The translations under genes were made by a program, and so were the position numbers. Positions 17,890-28,476 of a stretch of 64,000 nt of DNA are shown here, in pieces. The notes below the pieces were generated by a model that was not told the origin of the DNA, ran no database searches, and saw only the letters and a list, made by a program, of their open reading frames with translations. Position 1 is the first letter of the stretch, and each line of letters begins with the position of its first letter. The DNA is from Acidovorax sp. Leaf160 (GTDB lineage Bacteria; Pseudomonadota; Gammaproteobacteria; Burkholderiales; Burkholderiaceae_C). The stretch lies in the NCBI RefSeq assembly GCF_001424265.1, contig NZ_LMOV01000023.1, positions 187,292 through 251,291 on the forward strand, written 5' to 3'.

Positions 17890-18978
17890 GTGAACGCTAC
17901 CACCCGCCTGGGCCTGCTCGGCCTCGCCATGGCCCTGTCCGCCTGCTCCGTTCTGGAGAACGACAAGATCGACTACAAGAGCGCCACCAAGGGCGCGACG
18001 CTGGAGGTGCCACCCGATCTGCGCCAGCTCTCCACCGACTCCCGCTACGTCGTGCCCGGTGGCTCCGTGTCGGCCGCCGCTTTCGAGGCAGGCCAGGCCC
18101 AGCGCCCCGTGGGCAAGGCCAACGCCGCGCCGCAGACCATCGGCGACGTGCGCATCGAGCGCGACGGTAACCAGCGCTGGCTGGTCGTCAACCGCCCGGC
18201 CGACCAGCTGTGGGAGCCGGTGCGCGACTTCTGGCTGGAAAACGGCTTCGTCTACACCACCGAGCAGGCCAACCTGGGCCTGCTGGAAACGGACTGGGCC
18301 GAGAACCGCGCCAAGCTGCCGCAGGACATCATCCGCTCGACCATCGGCAAGATCTTCGACTCGGTGTATTCCACCGGCGAGCGTGACAAGTTCCGCACCC
18401 GCCTGGAGCGCGGGGCCAACGGCACGACGGAGATCTTCGTCAGCCACCGCGGCATGATCGAGGTGTATTCCAACACCCAGAAGGACACGACCGTGTGGCA
18501 ACCGCGCCCGGCCGATCCCGAGCTGGAAACCGAGTTCCTGCGCCGCATCATGGTCAAGCTCGGCGTGAGCGAGGAGCAATCCCGCGCCGTCGCTGCCGCA
18601 CCCGCACAAGTGGTGCCGGTTGCCCGCATCGCCAACGTCGGTGGCGCCCCGGCCGTGCAGATCGACGAGCCGTTCGACCGCGCATGGCGCCGCGTCGGCC
18701 TGTCGCTGGACCGCACCGGCTTCACCGTGGAAGACCGCGACCGCAGCCAGGGCGTCTATTTCGTCCGCTACGTGGCGCCCACCGACAAGAAGGAGCCCGG
18801 CTTCTTCGGCAAGCTCTTCAACCGCTCGCCCGACGCGGTGCCGCCGCTCAAGTACCGCATCGTGGTGCGCAGCGAAGGCAACAAGAGCACGGTTTCCGTA
18901 CTCAACGCTGCCGGCGCGCCCGAATCGTCCGACAACGCCCAGCGCATCGTGCGCGTGCTGGCGGACGACCTGAAGTAA
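17890..18978 (+). CDS. bamC: Outer-membrane assembly lipoprotein BamC
   Basis: 362 residues starting from GTG 17890, with CTGAGGA 7-14 bp ahead. The short signal ends in the lipobox LSAC (Cys19, MALSACSVLENDKIDYKSAT), followed by the BamC N-terminal extended segment (LEVPPDLRQLSTDSRY) that in E. coli lies along BamD. Two helix-grip domains follow (about 90-190 and 225-360); RWLVVNRPADQLWEPV and FDRAWRRVGLSLDRTGF open them. BamC is an accessory of the beta-barrel assembly machine. The dapA-bamC order supports the call. GTG is preferred over a frame running into dapA. Confidence 0.92.
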   Translation: MNATTRLGLLGLAMALSACSVLENDKIDYKSATKGATLEVPPDLRQLSTDSRYVVPGGSVSAAAFEAGQAQRPVGKANAAPQTIGDVRIERDGNQRWLVVNRPADQLWEPVRDFWLENGFVYTTEQANLGLLETDWAENRAKLPQDIIRSTIGKIFDSVYSTGERDKFRTRLERGANGTTEIFVSHRGMIEVYSNTQKDTTVWQPRPADPELETEFLRRIMVKLGVSEEQSRAVAAAPAQVVPVARIANVGGAPAVQIDEPFDRAWRRVGLSLDRTGFTVEDRDRSQGVYFVRYVAPTDKKEPGFFGKLFNRSPDAVPPLKYRIVVRSEGNKSTVSVLNAAGAPESSDNAQRIVRVLADDLK

Positions 18979-18989
18979 GCCCCAGATCG

Positions 18990-19784
18990 GTGCTGCGGTT
19001 TCGCAACCTGGCCAGCGGCAGCACCGGCAATGCCACGCTGATCGAAGGCGGCAGCGACGGCCTGGGCGGTGGCGGCCCGCGGCGCCGCCTGCTGATGGAC
19101 TGCGGACTCGGCATCCGCATCCTGGAAGGCAAGCTGGCCGCGGCGGGCATCACGCCCGCGCAGCTCGACGCAGTCTTCATCACCCACGAGCATTCCGACC
19201 ACATCGGCTGCGTCCAGAAACTGGTGCTGCGCCACCGCGTGCCGGTGTGGATGAGCCAGGGCACGCATGAAGCCCTGGGCGCGCCCGACTTCGACGGCCT
19301 GCTGCGCATCGCCCGCGACGGCGAGGCCATCGACCTGGGCGCGTTCGAGGCCCGCCCCTTCACCGTTCCGCACGATGCCCGCGAACCCCTGCACCTGCGC
19401 TGCAGCGATGGCGCCACCCACGTCGGCCTGCTGACCGACCTGGGACACGCCTCGGAGCATGTGCTGGAGCAGTTGCGCGACTGCCATGCGCTGCTGCTGG
19501 AGTCGAACCACGATCCGGACATGCTGCAGGCATCCGCCTACCCTGCCTTCCTCAAGCGCCGCATCAGCGGCCGCTTCGGCCATCTGCCGAACCAGGTGTC
19601 GGCAGACATATTGCGCACCGTGCGCCACACCGGCTTGCGCCGCGTGGTGGCGGCCCACCTCAGCGCGCAGAACAACCATCCCGATCTGGCGCGCGCAGCA
19701 CTGGCCGATGCCCTGGGCTGGCCGCTAGAAGCCATCGACGTGGCACACCCCCGCGAAGGAACCGGCTGGATCGACGTCGGCTGA
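18990..19784 (+). CDS. Metallo-beta-lactamase fold hydrolase, YycJ/WalJ-like
   Basis: 264 residues starting from GTG 18990, 11 bp after bamC. Metal site ITHEHSDHIG (HxHxDH), the N-terminal RFRNLASGSTGNATLIEGG typical of YycJ-like proteins, and later ligands in LLTDLGHASEH and LLESNHD. The family includes nucleases linked to DNA repair and wall regulation in Firmicutes; the proteobacterial members are poorly studied, so only the fold and metal hydrolase nature are secure. It closes the dapA-bamC block. Confidence 0.85.
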   Translation: MLRFRNLASGSTGNATLIEGGSDGLGGGGPRRRLLMDCGLGIRILEGKLAAAGITPAQLDAVFITHEHSDHIGCVQKLVLRHRVPVWMSQGTHEALGAPDFDGLLRIARDGEAIDLGAFEARPFTVPHDAREPLHLRCSDGATHVGLLTDLGHASEHVLEQLRDCHALLLESNHDPDMLQASAYPAFLKRRISGRFGHLPNQVSADILRTVRHTGLRRVVAAHLSAQNNHPDLARAALADALGWPLEAIDVAHPREGTGWIDVG

Positions 19785-19885
19785 AGGGCCGGCTGCCATG
19801 TGCCTTGGGCCGTGCGCCGCTGGCACAGAGGTCGAGCAGGCCGTTCCATCTGCCAGAAACAACCACCAGCGTTAAGGCAGCAGGC

Positions 19886-19916
19886 AAAAAAAAGCCCCGA
19901 CACGTCGTGCGGGGCT
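19886..19916 (-). terminator. Rho-independent terminator after the small lipoprotein
   Basis: On the minus strand AGCCCCG-CACGACGTGT-CGGGGCT followed by eight T, 44 bp past the lipoprotein stop. It also faces the end of the MBL gene. Confidence 0.85.
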
Positions 19917-19959
19917 CGGAGTCGGCGCCGGGTGGGAACCCGGCGCGGAATCTGGTCGC

Positions 19960-20208
19960 TTATTTGGCAGCCGAAGCGCCGGTCGCGGCAGCGGCAGCTG
20001 CGTCGGCAGCAGCCTTGGCGGCGTCGGAAGCAGGAGCGGCAGGCGTCACGGCAGCCGAGGCAGGAGCCACGGGAGCGGAAGCAGCAGGCGTCACCACAGG
20101 AGCCGGTGCCACGGCAGGAGCTGGTGCAGGAGCAGCTTCTTCCTTCTTGCCGCAGGCGGACAGGGCAGCAGCAGCGATCAAAGCGGCCAGAACGACGGAA
20201 TTCTTCAT
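19960..20208 (-). CDS. Small Ala/Pro-rich lipoprotein
   Basis: 82 residues. A clean lipoprotein signal, MKNSVVLAALIAAAALSACG (lipobox LSAC, Cys19), then KKEEAAPAPAPAV and a tail of almost pure Ala, Pro, Val and Ser ending ATGASAAK. The tail has no globular fold and may be a spacer from the outer membrane, comparable to the small LptM/Lpp-like peptides, but this is a guess. The start at 20208 has AGGAAAC ahead; a longer start at MSKRKPE is less likely. Its own -10 box and strong terminator mark it as a single-gene unit, often a sign of high expression. Confidence 0.75.
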   Translation of the reverse strand: MKNSVVLAALIAAAALSACGKKEEAAPAPAPAVAPAPVVTPAASAPVAPASAAVTPAAPASDAAKAAADAAAAAATGASAAK

Positions 20209-20547
20209 TTCAGGTTTCCTCTTGGACAAACGGGATTCTTTTGAATGGACACCACGTCCGACTCTTGCAGCGGTCCGGTTGGCCGGCAGCGCGCACCAAA
20301 AAAAAGAGCGCGTGCGGTATTTGATGCCAACAGTAAATTATAGGGAATTTCGTCAATACTGACTAACACTGACGGGGCTTCCATCAGGGGGAACCGCTGC
20401 AGGAATGGGAGCGGCCGTGTGCGCTGCGGACCCATGCGAGTGCAAGCCACCAGGCGCAAACCGCAGCACTGGACCGGCGATTGCCAGGATCTGCAGCGGA
20501 CCCAGGGCCCCTCCGAGACACATGGCAGGAGGCACGCCCCTGACGGC
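20209..20547. other. Non-coding gap upstream of the small lipoprotein
   Basis: 339 bp. It holds the long leader and -10 box of the lipoprotein gene and a run of eight A (20299-20306) between short GC-rich arms. I see no gene and no tRNA in the remainder. Confidence 0.45.
20337..20342 (-). promoter_or_regulatory. -10 box for the small lipoprotein gene
   Basis: Minus strand TATAAT in an AT-rich patch of an otherwise GC-rich region, about 130 bp upstream of the lipoprotein ATG. The best upstream -35 candidate is TTAGTC with an 18-bp spacer. Confidence 0.45.
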
Positions 20548-21072
20548 TCACAGTCCCAGCGTCGTGGCCGGAAAGCCGGGCCCGCTGCGGCGCACCAGCC
20601 ATTCGTTCAGCGCCTCTCGCAGCAGCGCGCGCCGCTCGGGCTGGTGCCCGCAAAGGCCCACGCATCGCTCCCGGTCGAGCCGGTGGAGATGCCAGCCGGG
20701 CGACCAGAGCATGCTGGGCACCTCCTGCGCCTGCGCGGTACCTGCCTTGCGCGCCGTGACGATGTGGCCCCAGGTGCTTCGCCACTGCACGAAACGCGCG
20801 TGCTGGCGCATCACCGGGCCGAAGTCGGCCGCCAGCATGGTGAAGCTGTGGCCCGACTTCGACCAGGTCTGCAGCGACTCCGCTACCGCCCGTTCGCCGA
20901 GGGGCCAGTCGTGGAAGTCCGTGTCACTGACGATGATCTCGCGCCAGCCTTCGCGCGCGGCGCATGCCAACGCATCGCGCACCCGTTGGCGAAATTCTTC
21001 CCGACCGGTGAAGCGCCCTTCGGCCAGGCCGGTCAAGGAGCCCGATGCAGCAGCCCGTGGATCGTCGCTCAT
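20548..21072 (-). CDS. Conserved protein of unknown function
   Basis: 174 residues from ATG 21072 (MSDDPRAAASGSLTGLAEGR). No domain I can name. Visible are a helical start (GREEFRQRVRDALACAARE), then strands and loops REIIVSDTDFHDWPLGERAV and LAADFGPVMRQHARFVQWR, with a His/Trp-rich patch near LWSPGWHLHRLDRERC. The alternation of strands and short His-containing loops loosely recalls phospholipase-D-like folds, but there is no HKD motif. It follows roxA by 16 bp on the same strand, so cotranscription is likely. Confidence 0.65.
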   Translation of the reverse strand: MSDDPRAAASGSLTGLAEGRFTGREEFRQRVRDALACAAREGWREIIVSDTDFHDWPLGERAVAESLQTWSKSGHSFTMLAADFGPVMRQHARFVQWRSTWGHIVTARKAGTAQAQEVPSMLWSPGWHLHRLDRERCVGLCGHQPERRALLREALNEWLVRRSGPGFPATTLGL

Positions 21073-21088
21073 CGGTGCATTGGCCTGG

Positions 21089-22219
21089 TCAGTCCTGCGG
21101 CGCCCGGGCGTGCGCCCAGCCGCTGTCGCACCAGGATGACAGCAGCTCAAGGGCATCGTCGCTCGCCCGCGCCAGGTCCTTCGCGGTGAGGCCTCGCTCG
21201 TCGGCCAGCCGGCGCATCAGCGTGGCGTCGCGGCCGGCGGCGCGGTAACTCTCGCCGTTGATGTACACGTGTTTGTCGTCATACATCATGCGCGTGCGCC
21301 GGTCGAGCGCAACGCCCTCCAGCAGGCCACTGGCGGGCGCGGGGTCGAACCACACGTTGGACTTGGGCTCGGTCAGCCATTCGCCGAGCGCACGCTCCAC
21401 CGACAGCGGATCGGCCAGGGCCCGGCGCACCGCATCGCGCGCGAACTCCTGCAGCGCAGCAGGAATGGCGCCCGGCAGCGCCACAGCCTCCTGCTTCGGA
21501 TCGCGGTAGATGGGCGTGTCGTCGTCGTCGGTAGCCTCGTCGGCCAGTCGCAGCAGAATGCTCTGGGCGATGTCGGCGCGGCGCGGTGATCGGAAGCCGA
21601 TCGAATACGTCATGCATTCGCCTTCGGCCACACCGTCGTGGGCCCACCGGGGAGGCAGATACAGCATGTCGCCGGGCTCGAGCACGAATTCCTCTTCCGG
21701 CTCGAAGTGCTCCAGCACCTTGAGCGGAATGCCTTCGCGCAGCGTCAGGTCCTTCTGCCGCCCGATGCGCCAGCGGCGTCGGCCGTGCGCCTGCAGCAAG
21801 AACACGTCGTAGCTGTCGAAGTGTGGCCCGACGCCGCCGCCGTTGCTGGCGTAGCTAATCATGAGGTCGTCCAGCCGCGCCTCGGGCACGAAGCGGAACT
21901 GCTGCAGCAAAGCGTGCGTGGCGTCGTCATGCAGGTCCGCGCCCTGCACCAGCAGGGTCCAGTCAGGGGCCTGCAACGACGGCAGCGAGCGGCGGGCGAA
22001 AGGTCCGTGGCGCAGCCGCCATTGGCCGTCCTTTTGCTGCACCAGGCGCGATTCCACGCCTTCGTCGCCGGCCAGCGCAAACAGGTCGGCGCGACTGACC
22101 GTGGGCGCGAAGCCGGGCACGGCCTGTCGCACCAGCAGAGGCTTCTTGTGCCAGTGGGTGCGCATGAATTGCGCGGGCGTGAGGCCTCCAAGCAGGGGCA
22201 GGGGCGAATGGACATCCAT
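21089..22219 (-). CDS. roxA: Ribosomal protein L16 arginine hydroxylase (JmjC type)
   Basis: 376 residues. Fe(II)/2-oxoglutarate oxygenase of the YcfD/RoxA family, which hydroxylates an arginine of ribosomal protein L16 (bL16). Opening LGGLTPAQFMRTHWHKKPLLVRQA is diagnostic. The iron site is GVGPHFDSYDVFLLQ (HxD), with the third ligand His in PPRWAHDGVA; the basic IGRQKDL patch fits cosubstrate binding. A C-terminal winged-helix-like part follows (YDDKHVYINGESYRA, GLTAKDLARA). The start at 22219 (MDVHSPLPLLGG) avoids overlap with the divergent FKBP gene, whose start is 52 bp away. Confidence 0.88.
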   Translation of the reverse strand: MDVHSPLPLLGGLTPAQFMRTHWHKKPLLVRQAVPGFAPTVSRADLFALAGDEGVESRLVQQKDGQWRLRHGPFARRSLPSLQAPDWTLLVQGADLHDDATHALLQQFRFVPEARLDDLMISYASNGGGVGPHFDSYDVFLLQAHGRRRWRIGRQKDLTLREGIPLKVLEHFEPEEEFVLEPGDMLYLPPRWAHDGVAEGECMTYSIGFRSPRRADIAQSILLRLADEATDDDDTPIYRDPKQEAVALPGAIPAALQEFARDAVRRALADPLSVERALGEWLTEPKSNVWFDPAPASGLLEGVALDRRTRMMYDDKHVYINGESYRAAGRDATLMRRLADERGLTAKDLARASDDALELLSSWCDSGWAHARAPQD

Positions 22220-22271
22220 GGGATCGAAGCGGCCGTGTTCACGGCGGTGGTCAAGCTGCGACAATTCTCCT

Positions 22272-22793
22272 ATGGAAATCAAACAACAATGTGTGGTCGC
22301 CCTGACCTGGGTCTTGAAAGACACGCTGGGCGAAGAACTGGACGTCCTCGACGAGCCGGTGGAGTTCCTGGTGGGTGGCGACGACCTGCTGGAGCGCGTG
22401 GAAGAAGCCCTGCAAGGCCATTCGACGGGCGCGAAACTCGACCTGCACCTGGAGCCGGAGGAGGCCTTCGGTGATTACCAGGAGCAGCTGCTGTTCCTCG
22501 AGCCCCGCACGCTGTTCCCGGCGGACATCGAGGAAGGCATGACGTTCGAAGGAGCCGCCTTGCCCGCGGGCACGAACCCCGAAGCGCCGCGCGACGCGCT
22601 CTACACGGTGGCGCAGATCTACCCGGAGCACATCGTGCTCGACGGCAACCATCCGCTGGCCGGCATCGCGCTGCGGCTGCATCTGGTGGTGCAGGGCGTT
22701 CGCGAGGCAACCGATGAGGAACTGGAACGCGGCACGGCCGGCACCGGCTTCTTCCGCATCCAGCCGACCGGATCGGGCGACACGCTCCATTGA
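22272..22793 (+). CDS. FKBP-type peptidyl-prolyl isomerase, SlyD-like
   Basis: 173 residues. The opening MEIKQQCVVALTWVLKDT, substrate-side PVEFLVGGDDLLERVEEALQGH and acidic insert LEPEEAFGDYQEQLL match the SlyD/FkpB class of cytoplasmic FKBPs with an inserted flap chaperone domain. The flap region here is PRTLFPADIEEGMTFEGA and NHPLAGIALRLHLVV closes the FKBP barrel. It catalyses proline isomerisation and aids folding. The His-rich metal tail of E. coli SlyD is absent. Divergent from roxA; a terminator follows at 22845. Confidence 0.88.
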   Translation: MEIKQQCVVALTWVLKDTLGEELDVLDEPVEFLVGGDDLLERVEEALQGHSTGAKLDLHLEPEEAFGDYQEQLLFLEPRTLFPADIEEGMTFEGAALPAGTNPEAPRDALYTVAQIYPEHIVLDGNHPLAGIALRLHLVVQGVREATDEELERGTAGTGFFRIQPTGSGDTLH

Positions 22794-22844
22794 CCGTTCC
22801 GGATCGGGAAGGCGAGCCGTCAGCGACGGCTGGCGCAACAATGC

Positions 22845-22871
22845 AAAACGGGCCTCTCGGGCCCGTTTTTT
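22845..22871 (+). terminator. Rho-independent terminator after the FKBP gene
   Basis: ACGGGCC-TCTCG-GGCCCGT followed by a T-run, 52 bp past the stop. The A-run on the left flank could make it work for the convergent lipoprotein gene too. Confidence 0.8.
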
Positions 22872-22942
22872 GTTGAGGGCTCTGCCGTCCACGGAGAGAA
22901 GGCAGCCCCAGGCGTCACACGCGGTAGGTCACATGCGGAAGG

Positions 22943-23452
22943 TCACATGCGGGAAATTTGGCCGCCATTGAGACGAACGCGGTCGCCGGTGCGCAGATCG
23001 CCGGGCGAGGCGACTTCGTAGATACGCTGGCCGCCCTGGTCCAGGTTGATGACCAGACGATAGCCTTCGACTGCCCCATTGTTGCCGCCGCGGCCTTCGA
23101 TGGCATTGCCGGCCACGCCGCCACCCACCGCGCCCAGCACGGTGGCTGCCGCACGGCCGCTGCCGCCGCCGATCTGGTTGCCCAGCACGCCGCCTACCAC
23201 TGCGCCCAGCACGGCGCCGGCGCCGCTGGTGCGGGGCTTGTCGCGCAGCGTTTCGATCTGGGCCACGGTGCCGAATTCGTTGCCGTACTGGTTTCCGTAT
23301 TGGTTGCCGTACTGGTTGTTGGACACCGGCGCATTGCTGTAGACGGGCTGCGACGGATAGTCGTTGTAGCGGGGTTGCTGGGCGCATGCAGCCAGCGAGC
23401 CTGCAACGACAATGGAAGCAGCCAGGGAAGCGAGACGGGTGGAAGAACGCAT
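22943..23452 (-). CDS. Glycine-zipper 2TM outer-membrane lipoprotein (SlyB/Rcp-like)
   Basis: 169 residues. Lipoprotein signal ending in SLAAC (MRSSTRLASLAASIVVAGSL), then a low-complexity stretch with three tandem NQYG units, then the glycine-zipper pair GAVLGAVVGGVLGNQIGGGS and ATVLGAVGGGVAGNAIEG, and a C-terminal beta region (YRLVINLDQGGQRIYEV, TGDRVRLNGGQISRM). This is the SlyB/PcpY/17-kDa antigen type of lipoprotein, thought to stabilise the outer membrane. Start supported by AAAGGAG 8 bp ahead. Confidence 0.85.
   Translation of the reverse strand: MRSSTRLASLAASIVVAGSLAACAQQPRYNDYPSQPVYSNAPVSNNQYGNQYGNQYGNEFGTVAQIETLRDKPRTSGAGAVLGAVVGGVLGNQIGGGSGRAAATVLGAVGGGVAGNAIEGRGGNNGAVEGYRLVINLDQGGQRIYEVASPGDLRTGDRVRLNGGQISRM
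23281..23319. repeat. 12-bp tandem repeat coding NQYG units
   Basis: Three tandem copies of a 12-bp unit (plus strand CCGTACTGGTTG-like, with one or two changes) inside the lipoprotein gene, giving NQYGNQYGNQYGN just after the lipid anchor. Confidence 0.7.
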
Positions 23453-23704
23453 GGTTAGAACTCCTTTGTCGATGCAATGGCCGGCGGCGCCGGAACGTTG
23501 ACCGATTGCACCATTGCACACACTTGCAACGATGCGGGTGGAATTCTTTGTGGCGTGCCGGTCGAAGCCAGACCGGCACGTCAGTCCTGCGCTGACAGCG
23601 AAGCGGTGCCGCCATGAGGGCCGCCACGAGGGCCGCCATGAGGACTGCCATCAGGTGGCGGTGATCCGCCCGCTGGGGCACACCAGCCCGCGCCCCTGCG
23701 GCTG

Positions 23705-24154
23705 CTACTGTTTGCCGGTGGAGCCGTAGCCGCCCTCGCCCCGCGCCGACGCAGCCCCGAAGTCGCTCACCACATTGAATTGCGCCTGCACCACGGGGAC
23801 GATGACCAGTTGCGCCAACCGCTCCATGGGCTGCAGCGTGAAGGCCGTGTCGCTGCGGTTCCACGCGCTCACCATGAGCTGGCCCTGGTAGTCGCTGTCG
23901 ATCAGCCCGACCAGATTGCCCAGCACGATGCCGTGCTTGTGGCCCAGCCCCGAGCGCGGCAGGATCAGCGCGGCATAGCCCGGGTCCTGCAGGTGGATGG
24001 CGATGCCGGTGGGCACCAGCTGCCACGCGTTCGCCTCCAGCGTCAGCGGCGCATCGATGCAGGCGCGCAGGTCCAGGCCGGCACTGCCCGGGGTGGCATA
24101 GGCCGGCAGTTGCTCTGCCATGCGGGGGTCGAGAATCTTGACGTCGATCTTCAC
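23705..24154 (-). CDS. dut: Deoxyuridine 5'-triphosphate nucleotidohydrolase
   Basis: 149 residues, normal length for trimeric dUTPase. All five motifs are visible: [10 protein letters not shown] (1), [11 protein letters not shown] (2), [11 protein letters not shown] (3, with the catalytic Asp), [10 protein letters not shown] (4), and the flexible [13 protein letters not shown] tail (5). It splits dUTP to dUMP and pyrophosphate, keeping uracil out of DNA and feeding dTMP synthesis. It follows the 90-residue unknown gene by 11 bp, and coaBC lies just upstream, the usual coaBC-dut neighbourhood. Confidence 0.96.
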   Translation of the reverse strand: MKIDVKILDPRMAEQLPAYATPGSAGLDLRACIDAPLTLEANAWQLVPTGIAIHLQDPGYAALILPRSGLGHKHGIVLGNLVGLIDSDYQGQLMVSAWNRSDTAFTLQPMERLAQLVIVPVVQAQFNVVSDFGAASARGEGGYGSTGKQ

Positions 24155-24165
24155 GGAATAACCAC

Positions 24166-24438
24166 TTACTTTCTTTTTGATGATGCTGCGGCGGCCTGTT
24201 GCAGCGCATGCCAGACGCGCTGCCAGAACGATGCTGGCGCAGCCGGCGAAGGCCTTGCCGCAGCGCCGGGCGGGCGCGGCAACGGCCGGACGGCGCCCGG
24301 CGGCTTCTGCGCACCCCGCACGGCCGCGTCGCCCGGCGGGCGCGCCGGCGCAGGCTGGCGGGTCAGGCGTTCGACATAGCTGGCGAAGTCGCCATCCGGC
24401 GGCGTGTCTGCATCGATGCGAGAGGGATGGGGAAGCAT
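24166..24438 (-). CDS. Small conserved protein between coaBC and dut
   Basis: 90 residues. Opens [20 protein letters not shown] and [10 protein letters not shown], then a Pro/Ala/Arg-rich middle, and an amphipathic end [22 protein letters not shown] recall short proteins with the same [17 protein letters not shown] opening at this place in related genomes, without known function. Basic, probably largely disordered with a C-terminal helix that could bind membrane or nucleic acid. Tight spacing (11 bp to dut, 66 bp from coaBC) supports a real operon gene. Confidence 0.65.
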   Translation of the reverse strand: MLPHPSRIDADTPPDGDFASYVERLTRQPAPARPPGDAAVRGAQKPPGAVRPLPRPPGAAARPSPAAPASFWQRVWHALQQAAAASSKRK

Positions 24439-24504
24439 GGGGGCTCCGGAACGGGTGATTTTCGAGCAGGCCGCCGGCCGCAGGACGGGAGACCTGGGCC
24501 GCGA

Positions 24505-25725
24505 TCAGCGGGGTGCCGCAAGGCGAGCGGCGATGTCGGCCACCAGTTCGCGCGCCAGGGCGTGCTTGGAGGCCCGGGGCAGCGTGCGGTGGCCGTGATC
24601 GTCGATCAACACCAGCGCGTTGTCGTCCTGCCCGAAGGTGGCCGGGCCGATGTTGCCGACCAGTAGCGGCACGCCCTTGCGCAGCCGCTTGGCGCTGGCG
24701 TGTTCCAGCAGGTTCTCGCTCTCCGCAGCGAAACCCACGCAGAACAGGGCCTTGGACCGGGCGCGCTCCGACCGGGCCACGGTGGCCAGGATGTCTTCGT
24801 TCTCCACGAAGGCCAGAGCGGGCACGGCGCCCGAGCCGTCTTTCTTGATCTTCTGCCCGCTCGGCTGCGCCGGACGCCAGTCGGCCACTGCGGCAGTCGC
24901 TATGAAGACGGTAGCGTCCTGCGTTTGGCCGACCACCGCCTGCAGCATTTCCTGGGCGGACTGCACCGGGATGCGCCGCACGCCGCGCGGCGTGGGCAGA
25001 TGCACCGGCCCGGACACCAGCGTGACCTCCGCCCCGGCCTCGCGCGCGGCGCGGGCGATGGCAAAGCCCATCTTGCCGCTGGAGAGATTCGTGATGCCGC
25101 GTACCGGGTCGATGGCCTCGAAGGTGGGGCCAGCGGTGACCAGCACCCGCTGGCCGGCGAGCCGCTTCGGGGTGAAGAACGCCGACAGCTCGTCCATGAT
25201 CTCGGACGGCTCCAGCATGCGGCCGTCACCGGTTTCTCCACAGGCCTGGTCGCCCGTGCCCACGCCCAGCACCGTGGCGCCGTCGGCCGCCACCTGCGCC
25301 AGATTGCGCTGCGTGGCCGGGTGCGCCCACATCTCGCGGTTCATGGCCGGGGCCAGCAGCAGGGGCACCCGGTCGGCAGGCCGCGCCAGGCACAGCAGGC
25401 TCAGCAGTTCGTCGGACCGGCCCTGCACCAGGCGGGCGATGAAGTCGGCGCTGCAGGGCGCGATCAGAATCGCATCGGCCTCGCGGCTCAGGTTGATGTG
25501 CGGCATGTTGTTGGGCTCGCGCGCATCCCACTGCGAGCCGTACACCGTGCGACCGCTCAGCGCCTGCATGGTCACGGCAGTGATGAACTGGCCGGCGGCC
25601 TCGGTCATCACCACCTGCACGCTCGCGCCGGCCTTGATGAGCAGCCGGGTCAGCTCGGCCGCCTTGTAGCAGGCCACGCCCCCACTCAGGCCGAGAACGA
25701 TGTGTTTGCCAGCAAGCTCAGTCAT
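24505..25725 (-). CDS. coaBC: Bifunctional phosphopantothenoylcysteine decarboxylase/synthase
   Basis: 406 residues. N-terminal flavoprotein CoaC (about 1-190): [18 protein letters not shown], the active-site [20 protein letters not shown] with its His, substrate clamp PAMNREMW, and Cys in [14 protein letters not shown]-terminal CoaB (about 200-406): [20 protein letters not shown], and the CTP/dimer part VADWRP and KIKKDGSG. It joins cysteine to phosphopantothenate and decarboxylates the product in CoA synthesis. The start at 25725 ([13 protein letters not shown]) is at the family position; a longer frame crosses into the divergent pyrG leader. Confidence 0.95.
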   Translation of the reverse strand: MTELAGKHIVLGLSGGVACYKAAELTRLLIKAGASVQVVMTEAAGQFITAVTMQALSGRTVYGSQWDAREPNNMPHINLSREADAILIAPCSADFIARLVQGRSDELLSLLCLARPADRVPLLLAPAMNREMWAHPATQRNLAQVAADGATVLGVGTGDQACGETGDGRMLEPSEIMDELSAFFTPKRLAGQRVLVTAGPTFEAIDPVRGITNLSSGKMGFAIARAAREAGAEVTLVSGPVHLPTPRGVRRIPVQSAQEMLQAVVGQTQDATVFIATAAVADWRPAQPSGQKIKKDGSGAVPALAFVENEDILATVARSERARSKALFCVGFAAESENLLEHASAKRLRKGVPLLVGNIGPATFGQDDNALVLIDDHGHRTLPRASKHALARELVADIAARLAAPR

Positions 25726-25796
25726 GGAGCGCAATTTAGCAGACGGGTGAGCTGCCAGCGGCCTGCCGAGCCACAGGGAGACTCCTGGCCGCCCTC

Positions 25797-27532
<1,736 letters not shown>

Positions 27533-27552
27533 CAGGGCGGGAGACACCAGCC

Positions 27553-28410
27553 ATGCAACTGTGCGGTTTCGACGTCGGCCTCGGCCAACGCTTTTTCCTG
27601 ATCGCGGGAACCTGCTCCATCGAGGGCCAGCAGATGTCACTCGACGTCGCCGGCCAGCTCAAGGGGATCTGCGCGCCCCTGGGCATCCCGCTGATCTACA
27701 AGGGCTCGTTCGACAAGGCCAACCGTTCGTCGGGCACCAGCAAGCGCGGCGTGGGCCTGGAAGCGGGCCTGAAGATCCTGGACGAGGTCCGCCGCCAGCT
27801 GCAGCTGCCCATCCTGACCGACGTGCACGACGCCTCCCACGTGGCCGAGGTGGCCAGCGTGGTCGATGTGCTGCAGACGCCGGCGTTCCTCTGCCGCCAG
27901 ACCGACTTCATCCGCGCCGTGGCGCAGTCGGGCAAGCCGGTGAACATCAAGAAGGGCCAGTTCCTCGCGCCCTGGGACATGAAGAACGTCATCGACAAGG
28001 CCCGTGCAGCAGCCGAAGAGGCCGGCCTGTCGCCCGACCGGTTCCTGGCCTGCGAGCGGGGCGTGAGCTTCGGCTACAACAACCTGGTGGCCGACATGAC
28101 CAGCCTGGCCGAGATGCGCAAGTCCGGCGCGCCCGTGGTGTTCGACGTGACCCATTCGGTCCAGAAGCCCGGCGGCCAGGGCGCGACCAGCGGTGGTGCG
28201 CGCGACATGGTGCCGGTGCTGGCGCGCGCCGGCGTGGCCGTGGGCGTGGCGGGCCTGTTCATGGAAACGCACCCCCGGCCGGCAGAGGCTTGGTCGGACG
28301 GCCCCAACGCCGTGCCCCTCAGGCACATGAAGGCGCTGCTGGAGAACCTGGTGGCGCTGGACGCGGTCACCAAGCAGAACGGCTTTCTGGAAGACCACTT
28401 CGAGGCCTGA
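27553..28410 (+). CDS. kdsA: 3-deoxy-8-phosphooctulonate synthase
   Basis: 285 residues. Condenses PEP with arabinose 5-phosphate to KDO-8-phosphate for lipopolysaccharide core. Motifs: [24 protein letters not shown], and [36 protein letters not shown], and [13 protein letters not shown]. At the position where E. coli KdsA has Asn26 this protein has Cys (in GTCSIEG), the residue used as a metal ligand in Aquifex-type enzymes, so a metal-dependent enzyme is predicted. 20 bp after pyrG. Confidence 0.95.
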   Translation: MQLCGFDVGLGQRFFLIAGTCSIEGQQMSLDVAGQLKGICAPLGIPLIYKGSFDKANRSSGTSKRGVGLEAGLKILDEVRRQLQLPILTDVHDASHVAEVASVVDVLQTPAFLCRQTDFIRAVAQSGKPVNIKKGQFLAPWDMKNVIDKARAAAEEAGLSPDRFLACERGVSFGYNNLVADMTSLAEMRKSGAPVVFDVTHSVQKPGGQGATSGGARDMVPVLARAGVAVGVAGLFMETHPRPAEAWSDGPNAVPLRHMKALLENLVALDAVTKQNGFLEDHFEA

Positions 28411-28476
28411 ACGGCCCGCTGCGCAGGCGCGCAGTCACGCACAACGAACCCTCACACGACCACCGGAGACCAGCAC

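Noticed and set aside
20289-20318. A-run with GC arms upstream of the small lipoprotein as a terminator
   Set aside because: The arms pair only in part and the A-run lies in the loop, not after the stem.
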